Below the pieces are notes generated by a model. The model was not told where the DNA came from and ran no database searches. It was given only the letters and a program-made list of their open reading frames with translations. 64,000 bases of DNA from Balaenoptera acutorostrata (lineage: Eukaryota > Chordata > Mammalia > Artiodactyla > Balaenopteridae). Position 1 is the stretch's first letter; every line of letters begins with the position of its first letter. The stretch spans positions 42,185,910 through 42,249,909 of the forward strand of contig NC_080067.1 in the NCBI RefSeq assembly GCF_949987535.1, given 5' to 3'. The position numbers and the translations under genes are program-made. Shown here piece by piece: positions 11,769 through 21,960 of this stretch.

Positions 11769-12284
11769 AAAAAAAAAAAAAGGTTCTGAAGAACCTAAGG
11801 TCAGGACAGGAATAAAGATGCAGACGTAGAGAATGGACTTGAGGACACGGGGAGGGGGAAGTGTAAGCTGGGATGAAGTGAGAGAGTGGCATGGACATAT
11901 ATACACTACCAAATGTAAAATAGATAGCTCGTGGGAAGCAGCCTCATGGCAGAGGGAGATCAGCTCAGTGCTTTGTGTCCACCTAGAGGGGTGGGATAGG
12001 GAGGGTGAGAGGGAGATGCAAGAGGGAGGAGATATGAGGATATATGTATATGTATAGCTGATTCACTTTGTTATAAAGCAGAAACTAACACACCATTGTA
12101 AAGCAATTTTACTCCAATAAAGATGTTTTAAAAAAATAGATATAGGGATAGTCAGGCTGTCTATTATTTCCTTGATTGAATTTTAACAGTTTGTGTCTTT
12201 CAGAGAATTATTCTATTTAGCATATTTTATAAAAATATGGGCATAAAGATGCTTTCAGTACTCCGTTATCCTCTTTCAAAATTT

Positions 12285-12600
12285 TTTTTAAATCCACTTT
12301 TATTGAGATATAATTGACTTACAGCAGTGCATTTGACTTACAAATAATGTGAAATTATTACAATAAGTTTTGTTAACATTTGTCATCTCATATAGATAGA
12401 AAAGGAAAAGAAAAAGAAAAAAAACATTTTTCCGTGTGTGAGAACTCTTATGATCTACTTTCCTATACCATATAGACATGTTAACCATAGTCACTGTGTT
12501 TTGTATTATATCCCTAGTGCTTATTTATATTATAACTGCAAGTCTGTAACTTTTGACCACATTCATACAATTTCCCCTCCTTATCTTTGATCCTTCATAC
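12285..12600 (-). mobile_element. Old L1 3' end (L1MA-like)
   Basis: 'ttttattgagatataattga' (start of the 3' tail on the minus strand), 'acaataagttttgttaacat' and 'gagaactcttatgatctact' match the 3'UTR of old L1 elements read in reverse. Confidence 0.7.
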
Positions 12601-12624
12601 TTATTCTATAAACTGTCAAAACTG

Positions 12625-12705
12625 GATAGTGAAAGCATTCATCCATCATTCATTCCAAGAAAATATCTAGTGAGCACCTATTCTCTACCAGACTTGATAC
12701 AAAAT
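12625..12705 (-). repeat. L2 LINE fragment
   Basis: 'catccatcattcattccaag' and 'tagtgagcacctattctcta' resemble the L2 3' end in reverse. Confidence 0.45.
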
Positions 12706-13293
12706 CAGATCGGCCTATGTTCTTTATTGATTTAAATTTTAAATAAAAATACAGATTTTTTTAATGTACCAGAAAAAATCATAAAATAAAATAAAATAAA
12801 ATGGCAAAATATGGTATTAAAATAAGGAAATATTTTGTAAAGTATTCTCTGCAGAGTTTGCCATCTCAATTTATAACATCAATAAAGATTAATAGCAATA
12901 ATCCTTAAATTTTAAAAAATCCACCTAAATAGATCTTTAATCATTACCTTTTATGAAGATATCCCTATAAAGATATTATGAAAGCATCTTACATGTTATC
13001 TCTTTTATTGAAATATAATTCACATACAATAAAATTTGTCATTTTGAAGTGTACAATTCAATGGTTTTAGAATATTCACAAAGTTGTACAACTCTTTAAT
13101 GGATTGAATGGTGGTCCCCCAAGAAATAAGTCCACCTGGAATGTGACCTTAAGATTGCAGTTAAATTAGTTGAGGATCTCAAGATGAAATCATCCTGGAT
13201 TATCCCAGTGGGCCCTAAACCAATGACAAGTGTTCTTGTAAGAAGACACAAAGGAGAAGAAACACAGAGGAGAAAGTGATGTTAAGACGGAGG

Positions 13294-13418
13294 GAAGTTC
13301 CTGGTGGGCCAGTGGTTAGGACTCCACAATTCCACTGCAGGGGGCATGGGTTCAATTCCTGGTTGGGGCAACAAAGATTCCGCATGCTGCGTGTCATGGC
13401 CCAAAAAAAAAAAAGAAA
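13294..13418 (+). mobile_element. CHR-1-type SINE
   Basis: Short tRNA-derived SINE: 'gttcctggtgggccagtggt', B-box-like 'ggttcaattcctgg', 'gcatggccc'-type end and an A tail. It is flanked by 'aagacggagg' (13284-13293) and 'aagatggagg' (13419-13428), a target duplication with one mismatch. Confidence 0.85.
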
Positions 13419-13432
13419 AAGATGGAGGCAGA

Positions 13433-14004
13433 ACTACTCACAATAGCCAAGATGTGGAAACAACCTAAATGTCCATTGACAGATGAATGGATAAAGAAGA
13501 TGTGGTGTATGTATACAATGGACTATTACTCGGCCATAAAAGAGAATGAAATAATGCCATTTGCAGCAACATGGATGGACCTAGAGATCATCATTCTAAG
13601 TGAGGTAAGTCAGAAAGAGAAAGACAAATACCTAAGAGATCACTAATATGTGGAATCTAAAAGATGACACAAATGAACCTTTCTTGAAACAGAAACAGAA
13701 TCACAGACATAGAGGAATAGACTGGTGGTTGCCAAGGCGGAGGGGGATGGGAGAGGGATGGATTGGAATTTTGGGATTAGCAGATGCAAACTGGTAAATA
13801 TAGAATGGATAAACAACAAGGTCCTAATGTATAGCAAAGGGAATTATATTCAATATCCTGTGATAAACCATAATGGAGAAGAATATGAAAAAGAATATAT
13901 ATATATGTATAACTGAGTCACTTCACTGTACAGCAGTAATTAATACATTGTAAATCAACTATACTTCAATAAAATAAAAACCTTTTTAATTAAAAAAAAA
14001 AAAA
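13433..14004 (+). mobile_element. 5'-truncated L1 with precise target duplication
   Basis: ORF2 C-terminal coding remnant (13433 to about 13660, including 'tggataaagaagatgtggtg' and 'ctattactcggccataaaag') plus a 3'UTR and A tail. Flanked by identical 'gatggaggcaga' at 13421-13432 and 14005-14016. It landed directly next to the preceding SINE, inside the MLT1 LTR. Confidence 0.92.
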
Positions 14005-14452
14005 GATGGAGGCAGAGATTAGAGTGTCCACAAGCCAAGGAATGCCAAGAATTTCCAGCAGCCATTAAAAGCTAGGAAAGAGGCAGTGAATGGATTCTCC
14101 CTCAGAGCCTCTACAGAAAGAACCAACACTGCTGACATCTTGATTTCAGACTTCTGGCCTCCAGAACTGTGAGAGAATAAATTTCTGTTGTTTTAAGCCA
14201 CCAAGTTTATGGCAATCTGCCACACAGCCCTAGGAAACTAACACAAATCCTCACCACTATCTAATTCCAGAATATTTTCATCACCCCTCAAATAAACCAT
14301 TAGCAGTCCTGCCCATCCCCCACACCCAGCAACCACTAATCTACTTCTTGTCTCTGTGGATCTACTCTGTATATTTAATATAAATGGAATCATACAATAT
14401 GTGGCCTTTTGTTCCTAGCTTCTTTCATTTAACTTAACGTTTTCAAGGTCCA

Positions 14453-14927
14453 CTAGAGTCTGTCATACAGAGTGAAGTAAGTCAGAAAGAGAAAAACAAA
14501 TACCGTATGCTAACACATATATATGGAATCTTAAAAAAAAAAATCATTCTGAAGAACTAGGGGCAGGATAGGAATAAAGACACAGACGTAGAGAATGGAC
14601 TTGAAGACACGGGGAGGGGGAAGGGTAAGCTGGGACGAAGTGAGAGAGGGGCATGGACATATATACACTCCCAAATGTAAAATAGATAGCTAGTGGGAAG
14701 CAGCCGCAAAGCACAGGGAGATCAGCTCAGTGCTTTGTGACCACCTAGAGGGGTGGGATAGGGAGGGTGGGAGAGAGATGCAAGAGGGAGGAGATATGGG
14801 GATATATGTATATGTATAGCTGATTCACTTTGTTATACAGCAGAAACTAACACACAATTGTAAAGCAATTATACTCCAATAAAGATGTTTTTTAAAGTTT
14901 TTTAATAAAAAAATTAAATTAAAAAAT
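14453..14927 (+). mobile_element. 5'-truncated L1, L1-A-type 3'UTR
   Basis: Last codons of ORF2 ('agagtctgtcatacagagtg') and a 3'UTR nearly identical in structure to that of L1-A ('acacggggagggggaa', 'gtgggatagggagggtggga'), ending in 'ccaataaagatgtttt' and an A-rich tail. Flanked by a perfect 14-bp duplication, 'gttttcaaggtcca', at 14439-14452 and 14928-14941. Removing the insert restores continuous L1-D sequence. Confidence 0.95.
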
Positions 14928-15149
14928 GTTTTCAAGGTCCATCCATGTTGTAGCATTTATTATTACTTCATTCCTTTTTTTGGTTGAATAATATTCTACA
15001 CCATATTTTTTTCACCTGTTCATCAACTGATGTACATTTATGTTATTTCCACTTTTTGGCTACTATGAATAATGCTGCAATGATCGTTCACATGCAAGTT
15101 TTTTAATGGACATGTTTTCAATTCTCTATGGTATATCATATACCAAATT

Positions 15150-16320
15150 GTCTTGGGTATTTATACATTCATTTCATCTTGGTTATCTGTTTGTTGCCAT
15201 ATAATTGTTCATAGTATTTACTTATAATCCTTTTATTCTTTTTAACATTTGTCAATTTTGTTGATCTGGTTAAAGAACTAACTTTTGGTTTTGTTGATTT
15301 TCTCTATTGGTTTTCTCTTTTCAACTGGTTATTTCCACTCTAATCTTTATTATTTCCTTTCTTATGCTTATTTTGGGTTTACTTTGCTCTTCTTTATCTA
15401 GTTTCTTAAGGTGAAAAGTTGGGTCATTTATTTGAGATCTTTCTTCTTTGTTAATATAAGCATTTACAGCTACAAATTTCTCTCTAAACACTGCTTTAGC
15501 TGCACTCCATAAGTTTGTTGTGTTTTTGTTTTCATTCATATCAAAGTATTTTCTAATTTCCCTTGTGATTTCTCCTTTCACCCACTGAATATCTAGAAGT
15601 GTGTTGTTTGACATCCACATATTTGTGAATTTCCCAAAATTCCTTTTATTAATTATTCCTAATTTCATTACATGTAATTAGAGAACATATGATTTCAGTC
15701 CTTTTAAATTTAGTGACATTTGTTTTATGGCCTAACATATGGTCTATCCTAAAGAATATTCCATATTCATTTGAGAAAAATGTGTATTCTACTTTTGGGG
15801 GATGGAGTGTTCTATGGTGTTAAGTCTGGATGATTTATAATATTGTTCATGTCTTCTATTTCCTTGTTGGTCTTCTATTTCCTTGCAAACACTAGTTTGC
15901 AAGCCATTAGTGTTGCTAAATTGTCTATTTCTTCCTTCAATTCTATCACATTTTTCTTCCTTTGGGCGCTCTGTCATTAAGTGCATATATATGTCTATGA
16001 TTATTGTTTGTTTCCTTGATGGATTGACACTTTCATCATTATAAAGTGTTTTTCTTTGTGTCTAGTAACAAATTTTGTCTTATAGTCTATTTTGTCTCCT
16101 GCTAATGTAGCTACTCCAGCTCTCATTTGGCTACTGTTTGCATAATATATCTTTTTCTACCCTTTTACTTTCAACCTATTTGTGTCTTTGAATCTGAAGA
16201 GTGTCTTTTATAGACAGCACATAGTTGGATCATGTTTTGTTATCCATTTTGCCAATCTCTGCCTTTAATCCTTTATATTTAATGTAATTACCAATAAGAT
16301 AGGACTTATGTCTGCCCTTT
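15150..16320 (-). pseudogene. L1-D ORF2 endonuclease/linker remnant
   Basis: On the minus strand a 115-codon stretch (15321-15668) reads as L1 ORF2 linker: NNTLLDIQWVKGEITREIRK, then NENKNTTNLWSAAKAVFREK and [12 protein letters not shown]. Positions 15680-16320 correspond to the endonuclease, running back to the ORF2 start. Many stops and indels, no function. The RT part is missing. Confidence 0.8.
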
Positions 16321-16782
16321 TCCTATGTTTTTTATACATCTTATGTCTTTTTTGTTCCTCTATTTATCCACTTCTGCTTCTTTTCTGTTAAGTATTTTGT
16401 TTCGTTTTCAAAGCTACTGTAGAGCTGGGAAAAGGGAGATGAAAATAGGGCAAGTTAAAATACTACAAAGCTCAATGTTCTTATCAAGATTCAGCTGTTT
16501 TTCTTGAATACTCCTTCAATTGTTGCAAGCCTTTGGTTAACCAGAGCTCATTTCAGAACCTTAGTGGTGGGGTTGAGGGGGGGGTGGTTCCTAACACAGT
16601 TGGGTATTGGGTCTGGGGTGTCCCAAAGGTTGGGTTGGCCTACTAGTAGGCAAGGCCAGGGCCCAGCTGGTCCCAGGGTAGGAGCTGGCATGCATTTTGG
16701 GATCACAGTTTTCTTGGGTCTGGTGTCTGCCCTCTGGTGGGCAGGGCAGTGTCTAGAGGTGACTGTGAAATTTTTAGTCTTT

Positions 16783-16912
16783 TTTGGGGGGGTGGAGGGG
16801 TGCCATGTGGCATGTGGGATCTTAGTTCCCATACCAGGGATCAAACCCATGCCTCTTGCAGTGGAAGTGTGGAGTCCTAACCACTGGATCTCCAGGGAAT
16901 TCCCCTGGGCTC
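16783..16912 (-). mobile_element. CHR-1-type SINE
   Basis: Reverse orientation: 'gccatgtggcatgtgggatc', 'gggatcaaacccatgcctct', 'gtcctaaccactgga', 'ccagggaattccc'. A 'tttagtcttt' target duplication lies at 16773-16782 and 16913-16922. Confidence 0.85.
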
Positions 16913-17292
16913 TTTAGTCTTTAGACAGCCTAGCTGCTGATGGGCAGGGCCACATCCCCACCCAGTTAGTTGTTTGGCCTGAGGGGGTCCCATCACTGGT
17001 GCCTACAGGCTGTTGGGTGGGGCCAAGTCATGGCACTAATGAGCTAGAGGGAGGGTCGAGCACCCCAGCCCCAGCTTCTATGCGGTAGAACAATCTCCCA
17101 AATATGGCTGCCACCCAATATGGCTGCCCCTGGTGTCCATGTCTCCAGAGTGAGAGAGCCAGCCCCTGCCTCTCCAGGAGACTCTCCAAGACCAGCAGGT
17201 AGGTCTGACTCAGGCTCCTATCAAATTACTGCTTTTGCCCTGGGTCCCAGTGCCTGAGATTTTGTGTGCACCCTTTAAGAGTGAAGTATCTC

Positions 17293-17388
17293 ACAGATGT
17301 AGGGAACAAACATATGGACACCAAGGGGGGAAAGCGGGGGTGGGGGGAGATGAATTGGGAGATTGGGATTGATATATATACAAAAAAA
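17293..17388 (+). mobile_element. Tiny L1 3'UTR insertion truncated at both ends
   Basis: About 95 bases matching the L1-B-type 3'UTR ('ggacaccaaggggggaaag', 'gattgggattgatatatata') and then running straight into an A tract, without the terminal 3'UTR. Left flank 'aagagtgaagtatct' and right flank 'agaatgaagtctct' look like a slightly decayed target duplication. Confidence 0.7.
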
Positions 17389-17739
17389 AGAATGAAGTCT
17401 CTATTTCCCTCAGTCCTGTGGGGCTCCTGCAATTAAGCCCCACTGGTCTTCGAAGCCAAATGCTATGGGGGCTCGTCTTCCCGGTGCTGGAAACCTGGGC
17501 TGAGGAGCCTGACGTGGGGTCAGAACTCTCCTGTGAGAGAACCTATGCAATACAAGTACTCTCCAGTTCGTGTGTCACCCACAGGGGGCAGGGGAGGGGC
17601 ATAATGCTATTTGAATATATCACAAGTCTGCCCCCCTACCTGTCTCGTTGTGGTTCCTTCTTTATGTATTTAGTTATAGGAGATATTTTCTAATTTTGGT
17701 ATGCTTGTGAGAGGAGGTGAGCTGAGGGTTTTTGGGCTC

Positions 17740-17915
17740 CACCATCTTGGGCGCTCCTCGTGCCTGCGCTTCTGTGGCGCTGGGTTCAGACTGAGTGTGG
17801 TGGGATGCCCACGCTTCACAGAGAAGCAGCAGAGGTGCCTGACTCCACACGCGGCTGGCCCCGCCCCTCACGTCCTCTCCCCACGCGCCTGCGCTATTTG
17901 GAGGGTGTGCAGACC
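17740..17915. other. CpG-rich patch
   Basis: Several CpGs and a GC-box-like 'gccccgcccct' in a window otherwise poor in CpG outside SINEs. It lies at and just beyond the presumed 5' end of L1-D. It is too short to call a CpG island, and no transcription unit is recognisable. Confidence 0.45.
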
Positions 17916-17949
17916 ACTGGCCATCTCTGCTTGCCACTTCTCTAAGTCT

Positions 17950-18075
17950 AGAATCAGAGAATGTTATAGCTTTAAGGAACCTCTGAGCCCAGCTCCATCA
18001 TTTCACAGATGAAGAAAATAAGGCCCAAGGGAATTAAAATCCCAGCCTTAGTTCCTAGAAAACCCAGAGCCACAA
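17950..18075 (-). repeat. Ancient MIR-like SINE fragment
   Basis: 'agagaatgttatagctttaa', 'tttcacagatgaagaaaata' and 'aggcccaagggaattaaaat' resemble a mammalian-wide MIR-group element. The subfamily is unclear. Confidence 0.45.
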
Positions 18076-18485
<410 letters not shown>

Positions 18486-19224
18486 TCTATTTCTTTTCTG
18501 TGTGCTGATTGATTTCTGTTAAATTCCACCTAGAGCAAGGTTTCCTTTTACGATTCCTCTAAATGACATCTCAAGTTACTTATAACAAGTCAGAGAGAGA
18601 GACTGCTCACACCACCACTCCACACCCCACCCTGAGTCAATCCTATAGATCTTATAGGCTCTGAGACAGAGAGTCATGGGAGGGTCACTTAATTGAAGTG
18701 ACTGCATTTAGACATGTCCTACTAGACCATGCCAGACCTACAGTGCAGTCCAACCTCAGTCACCTGCACTCACAGAAAAGGAGGCACCTGGAACCCAAAT
18801 ACCACTTCTAATGGACTTCATATAATTTTTCACACCATATTAACCTTAATGCATTTTTCTCTAGGCTGATCATAAAATCCATATTTACCAAACAGATAGC
18901 CCTGGCAGCCGCCCGTTCTCCCATCCCTAACCTGCTCAGCCCCAGCCTTGCCCATGACAGCCCAGTCTCAGCCTCTGAATATCAGGGAGGACTTACTTAT
19001 AATTAGTTTGTCCTCGTTCTTTTGCTGTTGTTGTTGTTTGTTTTTTCTCTTCTTCCTCAAAAGAACAGACATCTCTCTTCCTGTTCAAAGCTAACAACAG
19101 TTCCACTTGTAACCTCACTTCATTCCCTTCCATTTCCCCTTTCTATGAATTGTACTTTTTCCGTTAACCTCTACCTTGCTCCTGACCCCTCTCATTTGCC
19201 TTCAAACCTGTTCAATTCTCCCTA
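18486..19224. other. Unique sequence, nothing recognised
   Basis: No gene was recognised. A (TTG)n-like stretch occurs near 19026-19040. Confidence 0.5.
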
Positions 19225-19248
19225 AATAAATAAATAAATAAATAGTTC
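19225..19248. repeat. (AAAT)n microsatellite
   Basis: Five to six AAAT units. Confidence 0.9.
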
Positions 19249-19254
19249 TCAACG

Positions 19255-19700
19255 AATAGACCGAAATATCTTCTTTGTTCATGCGCTCACCCTGATTCTT
19301 TATAATTTGGCTTCTGTCTTCAGCTATTTTATTGGCATTGCACACCTAGACATCAAAAATTACCTGGGGATCACCAAATCCAATGCTCTTCTCCTTTGTG
19401 CCACCTCCACACCTAAGCAGTTACCAATTCCTATGCCTTCTCTCTCTTCAAAGTATCTAATGCTTATTTCCCCCTTCCTGCTCCGGCTACAACTATCCTA
19501 CAACCAGTCAAATATACACCATTCTCTCCAACCTGGAGTTTACTTTTCCTGTTTCTAACTATTGAAATGCAATCCCATGCTTTAAAACCTTTCAAGAATG
19601 CCCACAGACTGAAGGTCAGCATTCTATCTTCCTCATCCTTGAATTTTCCATATACACCTATTACTACCACCATAAATGCCTCATACATAAGGCATTTAAT
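19255..19700 (+). repeat. Possible very old interspersed repeat
   Basis: Phrases such as 'ggcttctgtcttcag', 'accaaatccaatgctcttct' and 'cccatgctttaaaacctttc' have the wording of an abundant old mammalian repeat. I cannot name the family, and divergence is high. Confidence 0.3.
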
Positions 19701-20376
19701 CAAGGTCTGGAGACTGATTGACTTGTATAAGGGGAGGGCTCCTCGGAAATACTGTTCTTAGCAAGGAAAACTCTCCTGAGATGAGATGTCTGTTGTGGGA
19801 CAGCCACACAGTGGATAACCCACCTGCAGATTGTTAAGAATCATGTGGATTCCAGCATCTGCCTATTTTATTGCCCTCATGCCCAGAACATTCTTTCGTT
19901 CCAATATGTAGCCGAGTTTGAAAAATAGTTCTGAGTTTCAAATACTCCAAAAGATTTCCAAGTAATGCAAAAGGTAAGTTTTTGCTAACGTTACATCTTA
20001 AAAGCTGTAGACATTACTAACTAGCCCAGCACAGCACCATAGGCACCTGGAATAAATACAGTTAAGCATTGGTTACAACATGGAAAAAGACTCCTTAAGA
20101 GTCAGATTATTTCTGTATACTATTTCTATTTTGGCCACTGATTTGCCTCATGACTATTCTGTAAAGTAAGTGGAACCAAAGTGACAAAAACATTGGAATT
20201 GGCAATTCTTCTGTATAAACAAGTTTATACAATCTAGCTTTGCAAGCCTAAGGCTACTTTGATTTAAAAAAAAAAAAAAAGAGGTGGTCTTTAACTGAAA
20301 ACATGTTTTTGTTATTGAGGACTTTTTTTATGTGATGGCAATGAATTATTCAATACCCAAAATAGCATAATGAAAA
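19701..20376. other. Unique sequence, nothing recognised
   Basis: No gene or repeat was recognised apart from an A15 tract near 20265-20280. Confidence 0.5.
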
Positions 20377-20393
20377 AAAGGTGAACATTTTTT

Positions 20394-20729
20394 TTTTTTT
20401 TAAAGGATTTTCTTATTTATTTATTTATTTATTTATTTATTTTTGGCTGTGTTGGGTCTTCGGTTCGTGCGAGGGCTTTCTCCAGTTGCGGCAAGCGGGG
20501 GCCACTCTTCATCGCGGTGCGGGGACCGCTCTTCATCGCGGTGCGCGGGCCTTTCTCTATCGCGGCCCCTCCCGTCGCGGGGCACAGGCTCCAGACGCGC
20601 AGGCTCAGCAATTGTGGCTCACGGGCCCAGCTGCTCCGTGGCATGTGGGATCTTCCCAGACCAGGGCTCGAACCCGTGTCCCCTGCATTAGCAGGCAGAT
20701 TCTCAACCACTGCGCCACCAGGGAAGCCC
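20394..20729 (-). mobile_element. CHR-2 SINE, young-looking, 24-bp internal duplication
   Basis: Full-length in reverse: T tract, AAAT tail, body, B box ('ggctcgaacccgtg' reversed) and A-box end ('cactgcgccaccagggaagc'). The body has a 24-bp direct duplication starting at 20505 and 20529. Target duplication 'aaaggtgaacatttttt' at 20377-20393 and 20730-20746. Between tail and A tract it carries 'aagaaaatccttta' (sense), shared with the next copy. Open frames across it are not genes. Confidence 0.95.
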
Positions 20730-20882
20730 AAAGGTGAACATTTTTTAAAGACACCTACCTTCAGCATATACTATAACCATGACCCTTTAGGTATCATGTA
20801 ATTCTGTAAAGCACAAAGTCATTAGAAGACATCATCATAATATCACTTTGTAATCATAATACTATTCTAAAAAGTATTTAAA

Positions 20883-20890
<8 letters not shown>

Positions 20891-20947
<57 letters not shown>

Positions 20948-21273
20948 GATTTTCTTATTTATTTATTTATTTATTTATTATTATTTTTGGCTGTGTTGGG
21001 TCTTCGGTTCGTGCGAGGGCTTTCTCCAGTTGCGGCAAGCGGGGGCCACTCTTAATCGCGGTGCGGGGACCGCTCTTCATCGCGGTGCGCGGGCCTCTCT
21101 CCATCGCGGCCCCTCCCGTCGCGGGGCACAGGCTCCAGACGCGCAGGCTCAGCAATTGTGGCTCACGGGCCCAGCCGCTCCGCGGCATGTGGGATCTTCC
21201 CAGACCAGGGCTCGAACCCGTGTCCCCTGCATTAGCAGGCAGATTCTCAACCACTGCGCCACCAGGGAAGCCC
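20891..21273 (-). mobile_element. CHR-2 SINE with T56 tract, sister of the previous copy
   Basis: Same subfamily, same 24-bp duplication (21049 and 21073) and same 3' extension, but with an A tail of more than 50 bases (T tract 20887-20943). It has its own target duplication, 'ttaaaagactttt' (20878-20890 and 21274-21286). It is therefore an independent insertion, not a tandem copy. Confidence 0.95.
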
Positions 21274-21286
21274 TTAAAAGACTTTT

Positions 21287-21780
21287 AATAATAATCTGTA
21301 GATACTTAAACAAATAAAAATTATTCCCCAAAAGCCACAATTACAATTACTCATTTTGTAAAACCCTTAAGCTTAAGAAAAATCAGAGGAGAATTGGAAA
21401 TTTTTAGATTAGGTAGTGGAACTAAAAGAAATTAAATGAATGCTGCTCCTCCCAATTTCCCTTTTATTAGGCCATCTTGGGCAATCAGCTTATGAAACTA
21501 ACCGTATCTATTATGCTCATTACAGAACAAAGACTAGGAACGAAAACTTTTTCTAAAAAGGGAAAGAGGATTAAACAATGGCATAAGTATTGATAAATTC
21601 TGAAAATGGAGTGTATACAGGGCTATTGGGTATTTCAAGTAGGCAAAAATGTGTGTTTCAAGGCTTAGCACCAAGGCCCAAGTCATTAGTGTCACCCACT
21701 GTGAAGGTCATTCATGAGCTGCAGTACTCTGGCACCTCCTCAGTCACACACACACAGCATTTTGGAGTCAACTGGTGTAT
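21287..21780. other. Unique sequence, nothing recognised
   Basis: No gene or repeat was recognised. Confidence 0.5.
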
Positions 21781-21784
21781 GAAA

Positions 21785-21960
21785 GGAATGTGGGCTTTAG
21801 AGTCAGACATCCAGATTCCAATCTTGAGTCCATCACTGACTACCTTTGTGACCTAGAGCAGAGTTCAGCCTCTTCACCTGCACAGAGGAATTAAAACCAA
21901 CTTCAGAAGGTAGTTGCTAGAATTCAGTGAGATCATGTGTGAGGCACCTAACACACTTTC
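21785..21960 (+). repeat. MIR SINE fossil
   Basis: 'gtgggctttagagtcagaca', 'tcactgactacctttgtgac' and 'aattcagtgagatcatgtgt' are in MIR order. Confidence 0.75.

Larger units (their letters stand above)
5916..12135 (+). mobile_element. L1-A: near-full-length cetartiodactyl L1 LINE, dead
   Basis: An autonomous retrotransposon copy with all four parts in order: 5'UTR (to 8083), ORF1 (8084-8963), ORF2 (from 9022) and a 3'UTR ending in 'ccaataaagatgtttt' plus an A tail. It is about 1 kb shorter than expected because ORF2 jumps near 10508 from the end of the linker region to a point past the reverse-transcriptase core. The ORF2 start codon reads ATA at 9022-9024 and both ORFs contain stops, so it cannot move itself. 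A weak AT-rich match, 'aaaataaatata' (5896-5907) and 'aaaatagatata' (12133-12144), may be the decayed target duplication, but it is too low in complexity to trust. The exact 5' boundary is uncertain by about 20 bases. Confidence 0.9.
13096..14246 (+). mobile_element. MLT1-like MaLR LTR, split by a SINE and an L1
   Basis: The left part, 13096-13293 ('tggattgaatggtggtcccc', 'gtgggccctaaaccaatgac'), and the right part, 14017-14246 ('ctggcctccagaactgtgag', 'agaataaatttctgttgttt', 'taagccaccaagtttatggc', 'taggaaactaacaca'), together form one LTR of the ancient ERVL-MaLR group. This includes its AATAAA signal. It lies inside L1-D, so it inserted after L1-D. It is a non-coding fossil. Confidence 0.8.
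12985..17765 (-). mobile_element. L1-D: old minus-strand L1, heavily interrupted
   Basis: Read on the minus strand, the parts come in L1 order. 3'UTR: 'ttattgaaatataattcaca' at about 13005, continuing at 14250-14452 and 14942-15145. ORF2 endonuclease and linker: 15150-16320. GC-rich 5'UTR-like sequence: 16500 to about 17765, ending at 'ccaccatcttgggcgctcc'. The reverse-transcriptase part is absent between about 15140 and 15150. ORF1 was not recognised. It is interrupted by an MLT1-like LTR, two SINEs and three L1 pieces annotated separately. The assignment of the 5'UTR part rests on similarity to old L1M leader sequence and is less certain than the 3' half. Confidence 0.7.

Noticed and set aside
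12785..12802. 'aatggcaaaata' near 12800 resembling the L1-A 5' flank at 5907-5920
   Set aside because: An AT-rich coincidence about 670 bases beyond the L1 end, too far to be a target duplication.
13421..14016. Spaced short direct repeats suggestive of an array
   Set aside because: They are target-site duplications of single insertions. No regular spacer-repeat pattern exists anywhere in the window, so there is no CRISPR array.
20381..20801. Several overlapping frames of 80-118 codons rich in Arg, Gly and Ser
   Set aside because: They are translations of a CHR-2 SINE. The same peptides recur at 20967-21317, 38828-39305, 61564-62040 and 62822-63217.
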